Assembly: GCA_025201845.1 (NCBI GenBank)
Contig: MU604005.1
Span: 1-40,575 of the forward strand
Source of the DNA: Martensiomyces pterosporus
Lineage: Eukaryota > Kickxellomycota > Kickxellomycetes > Kickxellales > Kickxellaceae
Length of the DNA: 40,575 bases
Direction: 5' to 3'
Each line of letters opens with the position of its first letter. Position 1 is the first letter of the stretch. Shown in pieces: positions 9,690-19,061 of the stretch. The notes below the pieces were generated by a model. That model did not search any database and had not been told where the DNA came from. It was given only the letters and a program-made list of their open reading frames with translations. Both the position numbers and the translations under genes were made by a program.

Positions 9690-9904
9690 GGTGTAGCTCT
9701 GTTTGTTTGCTCTTCGCTTCCAAGCAAAATAGCCACAAATCTTATGAAGCAGCCTCCCCTTGCACTGTGCACCAATATGGCTGTTGCATCGATGGTGCCT
9801 TTGCTTGCTGTATAAAGAGATGTATTGAGTGAGGAGAGAAAGGGAGAAACAGAGCCACATATAATAATACCGCAATGCCCAAGAGCTGCGCAGCTGCGTG
9901 CTTT

Positions 9905-10450
9905 TCACTTGGTATGGACCATGGGGAGCTTGCCTGGGCGGTAGACAAAGTTGTTCTTGTACGATTTGGGCTTGATGGTGCGGAAGTTGGGCTCCTGGAC
10001 AAAGTGGTTCCAGCCCTGTTTCTCGGCAAAGTGGATGGCGTCCTCCTTTGTTGAAAAGTCCAGGCGCACGGGAGCCATGGGGTCCGCAGTTGACTGCCAG
10101 CCCATCAGCGGGTTAGTCCAGCGGTCGCCCTTCTCGAGTCCGTCAAAGTCGATGCGCCATTTGAGGTTGGCCATCCTGCCCGATTGCATAGGGTTGTTGG
10201 CCGGGCGGAAAATACGCACAGTGCGCTTGGTCAGCGAGCTGGGAGCTCCCGACAGGACCTCGGCTGGGAGTGGCTCGCGCTGGTGGGCAGGGTGGATTTC
10301 GGTGACTGCTGTGCTGCTAGCGGCATTGGTATTATCGCTGCTGCTGCTGCTGCTGCTGCTGCCTGTGGTCATTTGGCGCGTGGCCATGGCCAGGCGTGCG
10401 ACAGCTGCTGTTGAGCGCTGAGCGGATGAGCTGCCAATAGTGCGAAGCAT
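9905..10450 (-). CDS. NDUFS4: Mitochondrial complex I 18-kDa subunit NDUFS4
   Basis: The protein has 181 residues. Residues 1-30 (MLRTIGSSSAQRSTAAVARL) are basic, serine-rich and acid-free, as in a mitochondrial targeting peptide, and a polyserine run follows. Residues about 72-178 form the NDUFS4 fold: VRIFRPANNPMQSG, WRIDFDGLEKGDRWTNPLMG, then STADPM and the FSTKEDAIHFAEKQGW helix. The C-terminus is KSYKNNFVYRPGKLPMVHTK. NDUFS4 is an accessory subunit at the N/Q-module junction of NADH:ubiquinone oxidoreductase. The mammalian RVS phosphorylation site near the C-terminus is replaced by MVHTK. The polyserine comes from a CTG/CAG-type triplet run on the plus strand at about 10337-10360 and may vary between strains. 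Confidence 0.93.
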   Translation of the reverse strand: MLRTIGSSSAQRSTAAVARLAMATRQMTTGSSSSSSSSDNTNAASSTAVTEIHPAHQREPLPAEVLSGAPSSLTKRTVRIFRPANNPMQSGRMANLKWRIDFDGLEKGDRWTNPLMGWQSTADPMAPVRLDFSTKEDAIHFAEKQGWNHFVQEPNFRTIKPKSYKNNFVYRPGKLPMVHTK

Positions 10451-11629
10451 TCTTTAAAGATTAGAGGAATGTGAGGCGGGTGTTGATCTCGAGCAAGAAA
10501 ATGAAGACAAAAAACGCGCTTGCAGAATTCAAAGCCCCCGTCCAACAAAGTGCGAGCTGCTCAAATACAGCAGCAGCCAATCCTGGCTGCCATTTATCTA
10601 ACAGCTGCAGCTATCTATCGGAGTGGCTGATCGATGAAGATCAATCAACTGCTGATTCGATCGGGGATCTGGTTGCCGCTTGCTCTGCCTAGTGTGAATT
10701 ATATCCTCGCTCAATGTCCGTCAGGAGCGGGAAAAAAAAGAGCTGTGCTGGAGACATGCCGCTGTCTGGTTTGAACCCCACATAGAACATTCGCTGCCCT
10801 TGGGGGCCGACGGCGATGTCGGATAACCGGCTAAAAGTCCACCACCCTTTTATCCAAGATTTTCCCTAGCGATTTGTATACTGCAGGCTAGGCTGTGGGG
10901 GATGTGAGGCGATACAAGACATGTCGGATTGATATGAAGTCACATTAGTGATGTGCACGCAGGTGCTACAGGAGCTCATTTGCACATGCGTCTGCCTGGA
11001 CGCACAGCAGTCTCCAAGCGCTGGGCGTGTGAGCATTTGTTGTGATCGCCGAAAGAAGCCCAGCACAGCGCATGCAGTATTGGCCAATGTTTCTCACTGC
11101 GCCGAAACGCAGGTTCTACAAAAGCACATGGGCAGAAAAGATAAAAAGTGCTTAGAAGCAAAAAAAAAAAAAAAACAGTAGCCAGTGACTGGTTCAGCGC
11201 GCACGCCAATTTATCCTGTGTACGTGCAACTGCAAAACGTTCTTCAGGCAATTTTCCCTTATTTTGGTGCTTCCTTTTGAAGATATTCTTGCTGCTTCTG
11301 ATTGTTGCGCTCGCTTGTTCGCGCCAAACACCGCGCCTCTTGCTTTCCTACAGCTACTTCTCAAGCACTGATATATACTACTTATGTGTACCTATTCTAT
11401 TCTCCTTAATTTTATTTGCTAATTTGCATATACCATAGACTGCTACTGAGTCGTGCGCTAGTCAAGAGGACATATAGACAACGTAAGGCGCGTGGAGTGG
11501 TCCTGTGCTCATGGAAACACGGCCGCCCTAATCTGCTTATTTCTGCATACACGCACGCACACCAATTCACAACCTGCTAATTTTAACTATGGCGTATGTT
11601 CTTGGCAATATGGAATAGCAATATAGCTC
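10451..11629. other. Long intergenic region, shared promoter of NDUFS4 and the Csc1-like gene
   Basis: No convincing protein-coding gene is visible across these 1.18 kb. It contains a plus-strand A15 tract at about 11160-11175 and T-rich leader sequence at 11250-11420 ahead of the channel gene. A weak Pol III-like RNA candidate lies at 10731-10830 on the minus strand and is listed separately. Confidence 0.5.
10731..10830 (-). ncRNA. Weak candidate for a small Pol III transcript
   Basis: On the minus strand, GGGTTCAAACC at 10778-10768 fits the B-box consensus. It is followed by a 5-bp hairpin (AGACA/TGTCT, 10767-10752) and then a T8 tract at 10739-10732, a good Pol III terminator. Upstream, CCGAC/GTCGG at 10822-10807 can form another short stem. 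The B-box is not inside a tRNA-like T-arm, no A-box is clear, and I cannot match U6, SRP, 5S, RNase P or a tRNA. Treat it as a candidate only. Confidence 0.2.
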
Positions 11630-14600
11630 ATGTCACGCCACCAGCAGCACCAGCAGCTAAGGCCGCGTGCAGGGATCAACGACATATTCAATCCGGCCAA
11701 GGTGCCTGGGTCCAGCGTGTACGCAGCATCGAATGGAACAGACTTGGGAGTCCAGGCCATATTTGCTGGGTCGTTCTTTGCAGTCTTCATACTGCTGTTC
11801 AGCGTGCTGCGCCTACGCTGGCCATTCATTTTCTCGCCACGCACGCGGTTGACGATAACAGCACCGCCATTCCTCTCGCGGCGATTCTTTGGCTGGCTGC
11901 TAGCGACTATGCGGACGCCAGAGGCGCATATATTAAACACGCTGGGCCTGGACTCGGTGATCTTCCTGCGCTTCTACAAAATGTGCATGCGCTTGCTCCT
12001 GGACGTGGCGTTTTTCTCCATAGTCATTATATGGCCTATCAACATCCGCTGGTCAAAGGCCAACTTGGACCCCGAGAGCCAGCACCATGTGAGCACCAGC
12101 AGCGATGACGGCGGCGGCGTCGACAACGACGACTTTGGAATCACGTTGACGTACTCTGTGACCGATTACCTGTTCAACCTGACGCTCAATACAAACGACC
12201 CGAAGCAAAAATGGAACCTGGTCCCACACATTGTGTTCGCATACGTGTTCTCCGGCCTGGCTTACTACCACATTTCAAAGTTCAGCTCGCGGTGGGCATC
12301 GTTGCGCTGGCACTTCCTCATGCGCTCCCGGCATGCGCTCGTTTCGCGGACCGTCATGCTTACAGGCGTGCCCCGCCATTTGGCCAGTAGCCCGCGCGAG
12401 CTTGAGTGGTTCTGGGGTCCCGGCCTGCAGCTGGGCAAAATCGAGAGGGTCCGCGTTTGCCCGTTCAACACAAGGCTTACGAGCAGTGCCAGGGAGCGCG
12501 CAAAGTACCTGGTCAAGCTGGAGCATGCCTATATGAAGCTACTGGGTAATCCGTGTGCACACCCAGACTATGACCCAGAGAGATTGCGCAAGCTGGCACT
12601 TGACCCCTCCGATGCTGCTCGTGTGGAGGAGGATGAGCTGCTGGTACGGTGGTGCAAGCCATCGCGCCGTCGCAGAGTCAAGCAGCGCATGCGGCAAACC
12701 ACGGATGCGACGCTTGCAGCTGCAGCAGCCGACAATGACGACCAAAAGTGCAAGGAGAAGACTGAAATGCAGAGTGAGAAGGACAGCAGCCAAGTGGCCG
12801 ATGCCGAGCACCCCGTAGCAGTATCCGTCAAATGCGAACTGGGCGACAACCAGTCAGACGGGCAAGTGGATAGCAGCGAGGTGGGCTGGACAGCGAAGAG
12901 GCCGATGATATGGATCCGCTCCGGTGGGTCGTGGTGGCGGCCCTGGAGTCGAGTTGACGAGATCACACACTGGCGCACAAAGTTCATAGCAGCCGACCAG
13001 GATTTCGGCAAGTTGCGCAAGAGCTTGGCCAAAGGCGAAGACGACTATGGCCGGTCGACTACGGCATTTGTCACTTTTGAGGATGCGGCATCGGCCCACA
13101 TTGTTACTCAGCTCTCCTGCTATCCGAACCCTGGCTATATGAAGGCCAAGCTGGCACCCGAGCCGCGCGGCGTGTACTGGCCCAACATCTGGATCTCCAG
13201 CCGCAGAAAGTGGGCTGGCTTTACGCTGAAGTGGATCTGCATCTTTGTCATCTGGGCGTTTTGGAGTGTGCCAGTTATCCTGTTCTCGTCGCTGCTCGCT
13301 CCATCGTCGCTAGAAAGGATTTTCCCTTCGCTCATGGAGCCCGACCACAAGATCCTGCGCTCGTTCCTGTCGTCCACCGTGCCTTCAGTGTTCCTTCTGC
13401 TGTTCCTCAACATGCTCCCGTGGATCCTCAAGCAGGTGCACTTTGCCACTGGAGTGCGCACAAAGCCAGACATTGACTACTCGGTGCTGACCAAGATGTG
13501 GGCCTTTCTGGTGTTCAACGTCATCCTGGTGTTTGGCTTTTCGGGCACCTTTTGGGACCAGATCCTCAACGTCGTCAACAATCCAGGCACAGTGATGCAG
13601 AAGCTGGCCACAAACATTCCAAAGGTCGGCACGTTCTTTACTGGGTACATCCTCGTGCTCGGAGTTGGCTACCAACCGTTCAAGCTGCTGCAGCTGCGCC
13701 CTGTCATCTGGCACATTGGCAGGCAGTGGCTGTGCAGCACGCCTAGAGACTATGCACGGCTGGTCTCGCCAGTGTACATCGACTGGTACTCCGTGTACCC
13801 GTACCCTCTCCTGGTTTTCACCATCGCCATGATCTACTCAACGTTCTCGCCGCCCGTGGTTCTTGGTGCTGTCATATACTATGTCATCGGGTACCCCGTG
13901 ATGAAGTATCTGCTGCTCTACGTGTATTTCCACCCCTTCGAGACTGCCGGAATGGTATGGCCCCGCGTGTGCCGTCGGATGATCTTTGCCATCATCCTGT
14001 ACCAGGTCGTGATTCTCACCTTTGTCATCGTCAAGGGCGGCGGCTGGTACACCTTCAGCATGGTTCCGATCATTGTGCTCTACATGTGGTTCTTTTACTA
14101 TGTCGGATGGTCGCTTGAGAAGCAGGGCACCGTGCTACCAGTGTACCTGTGGCGCAACCCACCGCCAGACAGCTCGTATCCTCTGCCCCCGGACTCGGAG
14201 CTTGACCCTGGCTACGACGATCGCTCCTACATGGCGCAAAACAACCACACCGCAGGCACTCCAGGCTTTCTGGATACGAAAGCTGCGTCGTGCCAGTCGC
14301 TAGGCGCTTCGGAAAACGGCGGAGGCAGCACTAATGACTACTACCACCAGCATATGCGCGAGCTGTCGGGACAAGCCAGCGCACCGCTCAAGGGGCATGC
14401 TGGCAGCCCCTTGGATCCATTTGCTGACTATAACAAGACAGCACCTGCTACTACGAAAAGCAAGGGGACTAAGGGCTCAAGAGGTGCCGCTCCCACTGCA
14501 ATCCCGCATCGGCTTCAAAACTCGACTTTTCCATCCCCTCGCAGTCCGATTGCTGCTGCTTTCCCGCAAGGTAGAAGGGTGTCTAAGCGCACAGCTAGTA

Positions 14601-17600
14601 ACATCGGCATCGGCAGTGGCGGCGGCGGCGGCGGCAATGCTGGCCATCATAGAAGGGAATCTAGTCGTGGAGCACGCACGCGCGAAATCATTCTTGCTGG
14701 CCGGGGCATCTCCAACCCATCATCGCCAGAGGTTGGTAGCCACAAGATGCCAGCTGGCAATAACCGTTCTACAAAGCGCGGGTCGGGCGCTATGCATTCT
14801 AGGAGATCGAGTCTCGTGGCTAACAATGCAACCAATGCCATCCTTGGATCGAAGAAATCATCGGCGTCGTCATTGTCCAATATGCGGTCTGGGTCTGGTG
14901 AGTCGCAACACAGGGGACGCCGCCAGCGTCGCAACTCGCCTGTAGGTGCTGCTGGTGTCCAAGCGAGGCGTGGAATCGCACCTCACTTGCAGAAGGCCAA
15001 ACGGAAGCGCTACAAGAGCCTGGCAGAGGCTGCGACTGTGGAAGGGTCGAGGCTTATTGTTTCTCTGGGCCGGCTTCCGAGCGAGCTGCACTCCCGGTAT
15101 ACTAATGGCGGGATCAAACGAAGCCTGATAAGCACCGAGGATTCTTCTCTGGGCGATGGCGATTCTGCGGGAGTAAAGCGCTGGTCGCTGAGTGGGCTGA
15201 ATCTGTTTGGCAGCGGCAAGACGAGCAAGGATGATGAAGGCGACTCGTGCCAGCAAGAGCAAGAGCACCACAAACATCCATTGGCGTCTTATTCTCTCGG
15301 CGGCTCGTCGTCGCCCAGCGCAGATAAGAGTGTGGCCATCGGGGACTCTGGATTCAACGTTCCCTCAACGTACTATGAACCTGCAGGCAAACCATCTCCA
15401 ACGTCTGCCAGCAAGTCTCGCTATGATCAAACTCGCGTGCACTTGCATTCTCCACTTGTTCAGGAGGTCTGTGGGTTACCTTTGCAGCCCAATAAACGGC
15501 CAAGCATGCTGCGACGAGAGGTGCACATTGTCTCACTCGATACGCAGAGTCAACGTGATTCTAGCGACAAGCTCAAAGAGGGCAGCAAAGATGGTGGCAA
15601 CGACGACGACGACGAAGGCGACTGGTCGGATGTAAGCAGTGATGCCGAAGACAGCGATACGGGTGCTGCTGCCAAGAACCCAGCAGGGCCTGCCGTTCCT
15701 TCTCAGCCCGCTGACTCTGGAGACCAAAAGAGGGCGGGTCAAAGCTGGGATCCGCTCGTCTATTTGAAATCGGCATCCACGGAAAGCCCTGCACAGCCAC
15801 CGTGCAGCCCGCGCGATGGAGTGTCTCTGGGCACTTTGCTGACTTCTGTGGCCCAGGCAAACTCGACAGGGGTCGATCGCCCTTTGGCCGGCACATCATC
15901 CTACACCCAGCGGAAATTTGCCTCTGACGTTATTAATGACCGCGGGCCTCCCCCGCCAACGCTGCGCCGCCGCAACCGCCGCCTGCCGGGCGCGCGCACT
16001 GATTCGGTGTCATCAAATGGATATGAGAGCAGTGCCGATGACTCTGCACCGTCCGTCCAGGGCAGCCATGCAGGCGCTGAGGGCCCTCGAAGCCGCTACT
16101 CGGCAACTCCAGGGCCCAGCGGAGAACCGGTCGTGGCCAGAAATGCGCTCGTCTCTAGAGCCAAAGAGACATTCCAGCGCATCCGGGACTACTTTTTGGC
16201 AGATTTCAGGCCAGCTGGCCCTATTCTCGATCTGACATACGATCGGCTGTATGCTCAGGGTGGCGAAGGCGAGGAGCATGAGGCAAGTGGAGGACAGCAG
16301 AATATGCATGGCGAGCACGCTGAGGATAATGGCGACAGCATACCTCCGTTGCGCGAGATTCTGGACCGTGTCTTGCCTAGGGCAATGTCTAGAACATTTT
16401 CGCAGTCCCCGATGCGCCAGACTCCACCCTTGTCAGCAACCGCTAATGCTGCCGATCAGCCATCAACAAGAAGGCTGGGCGCCGCTGGTGGTGCACATAC
16501 GAGGAGTGTCTCGATGGCATCGCCCTCGGCGGAAGGTAGGATGCAACCTAACCCGCCTGCGGGATGGTGGCCCAACAACAGCCCTCAGATTTTCCCTGCC
16601 TCTACTACACCGATCGGCGCAGGTGGTGTGGAAACAAGACCCCGCGGTGCACACAATACTGTGCCAGCAAAAAGCCCGCTAGCTGCAACATCACCTTTGC
16701 AGGCAGCAAAGGGGGCTGCACCAGCTGCAAGCCTTGCCGCCGACAGTCCAGGCTACCCGCGCAACACGCACATGCGCACAATGTCCGCGACCAGCCCCGT
16801 GTTCAAGCACTCAATGTCGCCGACCAGCGACGGCGCCTCGTTGGGCGCTGGGGGAATGCTGCCTTCTCCTGGCCGAATGTCCAACAGAGATCGCAGTCTT
16901 ACAGCTGGTGCAGGTCGGGGCGCTGGCCATAACCGCGGCATGTCGCTTGCACAAGTGCTCGATAGCTTTGCAGACTCTGGGCAGCAGCAGGATGTACCAA
17001 CCTCGTCCGCAAGTCCGCTCGGCCACAGCCGAGGAAACTCCATACAAGCACTGAGGAGCCTGTTTACGAGGAGACCCACGCTGTCGGTCGCTCCTGACCA
17101 CTCGAACCATCAGGCGCTAGAAACAGCAGCAGCGCCGCTTCTCCCGTCGACCACCACAGGTGCGGCCCAATGTAGCATGGCAAGCAACCAGCAGCAGCCA
17201 GATGCCCTTGCTGACGAAAGCTTCCTTCCGCCACTGCCTAGACCTCCACGAGCGCCATGGATGGCCAGAGAAGAGCTCAAGTCGCCACGTTCGGCAGCAC
17301 ACAGCAACGATTCGCAACGGTCAACCCACTCGGCCAACTGGCTGCAGCGCGAGCTTAGCCATACACCGTCGTCAGTAGAGTCATTGATGCTGGCGTCCCA
17401 CGGCCGACTCGATATGCAATCCCGCCACAAGAACTCGCTGCCACCGCCACGGGCACCGCTGCCGATGCGCATCGTCTCTGAGCTCAACTACACGGCGCGA
17501 CGCAGCACCACGGCTGCGGGCATCACGTACTCGGTGGCGCCCAATTTGCTGCCTCCACGCGAAGATCCCAGCGGCGACCTTCTTATCGCCAACTACCAGA

Positions 17601-18538
17601 GATTCGCGGTTGAGGCGCAGTCTACATTCGAGCCGGACGAGTTTACAGACTACTCGCAGACACCCATGCTTAACTTCCGAGGCATTTTGGATCGCGGCAT
17701 TCAGGACTACGTGCACCCTGGCCTTGTTGGCGAGCTGCCAACGCTCTGGCTGCCTGTTAAGAGAACTCCCTCTGGCGAAGCCAGTGCATCGGCTGGTGAT
17801 TCTAGTGCAGCTGCAGAAGAGGCCCCGCAGGTGGTATCCAAACCAGACACCCCGACTGATGCCCTGCATATGTTGGCACTCTCTGCGCCTCAGCGCTTTG
17901 TCGGCAGGGTGCTTCATTGGAATCGCCACCCCGAGCCGTCTGCAGCTATGGACGTGACTTATAACGAGCAGGCATACTACGCAAGCAACCCAAGTGAGTC
18001 GCAGAACCAGCAGAGCATTGGCTATGCCAGTGAGCTGCAAGAGGTCCTTGTTCATCCACGGACTGGGCCCAGCAGCAGCAGCTTGGCACCGCACTGTCAA
18101 GCAGGGGAGTATATAGATGCGGAAACGCCTGACGAACACGCTAATGCAGTGGCTACCAGCCCTCAGCCCCACGAACAGATCACTGGCGCAAGGCATTTTT
18201 TGCTGACACCCATTCTCGAAGTGGCCACACCAAGATCCTCGATCGCCGTATCTCCAGAGATGTCACCGATGCTATCGGATATGCTGCCGCCGATAGGCGA
18301 AGACAGCGACGGTAGCAGCAGCGGCAGCCGCACAAAGGCTGAGGGCATTGCTGCTGTTGACAGCGTGTATGGAGGATCTGGAGACGCAATACACGCGTCA
18401 AATCCATCTTCTGATGGCGGCAGGGGGAGCGGAGGCGATGAAATCGGCTGCCGAGCACACTGTGGCTCTGTTGTGTCGAAAGATGGCAGCTGCGACCCGC
18501 TGCTGGAGAACAGCAACGATGATGCACACAATGTGTGA
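11630..18538 (+). CDS. Csc1/OSCA-family (RSN1/Phm7-like) calcium-permeable channel with very long C-terminal tail
   Basis: The 2,302-residue frame from ATG 11630 has no interruption. The first ~835 residues show the whole DUF221/OSCA plan. There are three N-terminal membrane segments (about 38-60, 113-137, 197-219), a cytosolic RRM-like region with a charged insert (240-510, AFVTFEDAASAHIVTQL), and about seven membrane segments (525-830, including IYSTFSPPVVLGAVIYYVIG and YFHPFETAGMVWPRVCRRM). OSCA/Csc1 proteins conduct cations in response to osmotic or mechanical stress. Family members usually have 700-1,000 residues; here a ~1,460-residue low-complexity tail follows. Near its end (about 2003-2044), ILDRGIQDYVHPGLVGELP and LWLPVK look like the conserved Phm7 tail (HP.L...P.LWLP), so the distal end is probably genuine. 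The intervening tail is rich in basic-serine motifs that could be phosphorylated. Confidence 0.88.
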   Translation: MSRHQQHQQLRPRAGINDIFNPAKVPGSSVYAASNGTDLGVQAIFAGSFFAVFILLFSVLRLRWPFIFSPRTRLTITAPPFLSRRFFGWLLATMRTPEAHILNTLGLDSVIFLRFYKMCMRLLLDVAFFSIVIIWPINIRWSKANLDPESQHHVSTSSDDGGGVDNDDFGITLTYSVTDYLFNLTLNTNDPKQKWNLVPHIVFAYVFSGLAYYHISKFSSRWASLRWHFLMRSRHALVSRTVMLTGVPRHLASSPRELEWFWGPGLQLGKIERVRVCPFNTRLTSSARERAKYLVKLEHAYMKLLGNPCAHPDYDPERLRKLALDPSDAARVEEDELLVRWCKPSRRRRVKQRMRQTTDATLAAAAADNDDQKCKEKTEMQSEKDSSQVADAEHPVAVSVKCELGDNQSDGQVDSSEVGWTAKRPMIWIRSGGSWWRPWSRVDEITHWRTKFIAADQDFGKLRKSLAKGEDDYGRSTTAFVTFEDAASAHIVTQLSCYPNPGYMKAKLAPEPRGVYWPNIWISSRRKWAGFTLKWICIFVIWAFWSVPVILFSSLLAPSSLERIFPSLMEPDHKILRSFLSSTVPSVFLLLFLNMLPWILKQVHFATGVRTKPDIDYSVLTKMWAFLVFNVILVFGFSGTFWDQILNVVNNPGTVMQKLATNIPKVGTFFTGYILVLGVGYQPFKLLQLRPVIWHIGRQWLCSTPRDYARLVSPVYIDWYSVYPYPLLVFTIAMIYSTFSPPVVLGAVIYYVIGYPVMKYLLLYVYFHPFETAGMVWPRVCRRMIFAIILYQVVILTFVIVKGGGWYTFSMVPIIVLYMWFFYYVGWSLEKQGTVLPVYLWRNPPPDSSYPLPPDSELDPGYDDRSYMAQNNHTAGTPGFLDTKAASCQSLGASENGGGSTNDYYHQHMRELSGQASAPLKGHAGSPLDPFADYNKTAPATTKSKGTKGSRGAAPTAIPHRLQNSTFPSPRSPIAAAFPQGRRVSKRTASNIGIGSGGGGGGNAGHHRRESSRGARTREIILAGRGISNPSSPEVGSHKMPAGNNRSTKRGSGAMHSRRSSLVANNATNAILGSKKSSASSLSNMRSGSGESQHRGRRQRRNSPVGAAGVQARRGIAPHLQKAKRKRYKSLAEAATVEGSRLIVSLGRLPSELHSRYTNGGIKRSLISTEDSSLGDGDSAGVKRWSLSGLNLFGSGKTSKDDEGDSCQQEQEHHKHPLASYSLGGSSSPSADKSVAIGDSGFNVPSTYYEPAGKPSPTSASKSRYDQTRVHLHSPLVQEVCGLPLQPNKRPSMLRREVHIVSLDTQSQRDSSDKLKEGSKDGGNDDDDEGDWSDVSSDAEDSDTGAAAKNPAGPAVPSQPADSGDQKRAGQSWDPLVYLKSASTESPAQPPCSPRDGVSLGTLLTSVAQANSTGVDRPLAGTSSYTQRKFASDVINDRGPPPPTLRRRNRRLPGARTDSVSSNGYESSADDSAPSVQGSHAGAEGPRSRYSATPGPSGEPVVARNALVSRAKETFQRIRDYFLADFRPAGPILDLTYDRLYAQGGEGEEHEASGGQQNMHGEHAEDNGDSIPPLREILDRVLPRAMSRTFSQSPMRQTPPLSATANAADQPSTRRLGAAGGAHTRSVSMASPSAEGRMQPNPPAGWWPNNSPQIFPASTTPIGAGGVETRPRGAHNTVPAKSPLAATSPLQAAKGAAPAASLAADSPGYPRNTHMRTMSATSPVFKHSMSPTSDGASLGAGGMLPSPGRMSNRDRSLTAGAGRGAGHNRGMSLAQVLDSFADSGQQQDVPTSSASPLGHSRGNSIQALRSLFTRRPTLSVAPDHSNHQALETAAAPLLPSTTTGAAQCSMASNQQQPDALADESFLPPLPRPPRAPWMAREELKSPRSAAHSNDSQRSTHSANWLQRELSHTPSSVESLMLASHGRLDMQSRHKNSLPPPRAPLPMRIVSELNYTARRSTTAAGITYSVAPNLLPPREDPSGDLLIANYQRFAVEAQSTFEPDEFTDYSQTPMLNFRGILDRGIQDYVHPGLVGELPTLWLPVKRTPSGEASASAGDSSAAAEEAPQVVSKPDTPTDALHMLALSAPQRFVGRVLHWNRHPEPSAAMDVTYNEQAYYASNPSESQNQQSIGYASELQEVLVHPRTGPSSSSLAPHCQAGEYIDAETPDEHANAVATSPQPHEQITGARHFLLTPILEVATPRSSIAVSPEMSPMLSDMLPPIGEDSDGSSSGSRTKAEGIAAVDSVYGGSGDAIHASNPSSDGGRGSGGDEIGCRAHCGSVVSKDGSCDPLLENSNDDAHNV

Positions 18539-19061
18539 CCAGCCGTGGATTTTGTTTTTGACGACACTGCTATTTTGTAGATGGGGCACGTCCATTTCCG
18601 CCGCCGCCATCCACAACAAATATAGTTCCCACAAACACAATATACGCCGGAATGTCGTGATTGTGGCTTAGTAATCAACATCATTCCACATTGCCAGCAT
18701 ATGCACAAGGGAGCAGAACGGGATCTGTATGCACACTGCATGATTATTTACCTGCCAGTAAACACCCTGGGCAATCAGTATGACTTGCCTAATATACGGC
18801 AGGTGAGGCGATGAGCACCGCTGTTCTCAACAAATAAATAAATAGATAAAAGTCAGAGCTGCAAAGGAAAAGGGGCGCTGCTACTAAAGCACTGCTTCTG
18901 GCAGCAATAGCGTCTCTCGTGTCTCTGTCTCTGCTGCTGTCTCATTCTTTCCTGCACTTACCTGTATATTTTCTTGTATATTTCTCTTCTCAACACCTGC
19001 ATTCCCACCTAACATCAAGTACGACTGAACAGAGAACGCCTCGGGCAAGCAGCTATAGACA
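18539..19061. other. Intergenic: channel 3' end and arrestin-gene promoter
   Basis: No coding region is supported here. A polyadenylation-like AATAAA at 18833-18838 lies within an A-rich stretch. The pyrimidine-rich segment 18915-19000 immediately precedes the arrestin start. Confidence 0.5.
18833..18838 (+). terminator. AATAAA polyadenylation-type signal
   Basis: AATAAA occurs 295 bp downstream of the channel stop, in the run AAATAAATAAATAG. It could direct 3' processing of that transcript. The hexamer is common by chance in A/T-rich spacers, so this is tentative. Confidence 0.3.

Noticed and set aside
10768..10778. tRNA gene at the B-box
   Set aside because: The T-stem cannot pair beyond one base pair and no acceptor or D-arm is present, so only a general Pol III candidate is reported.
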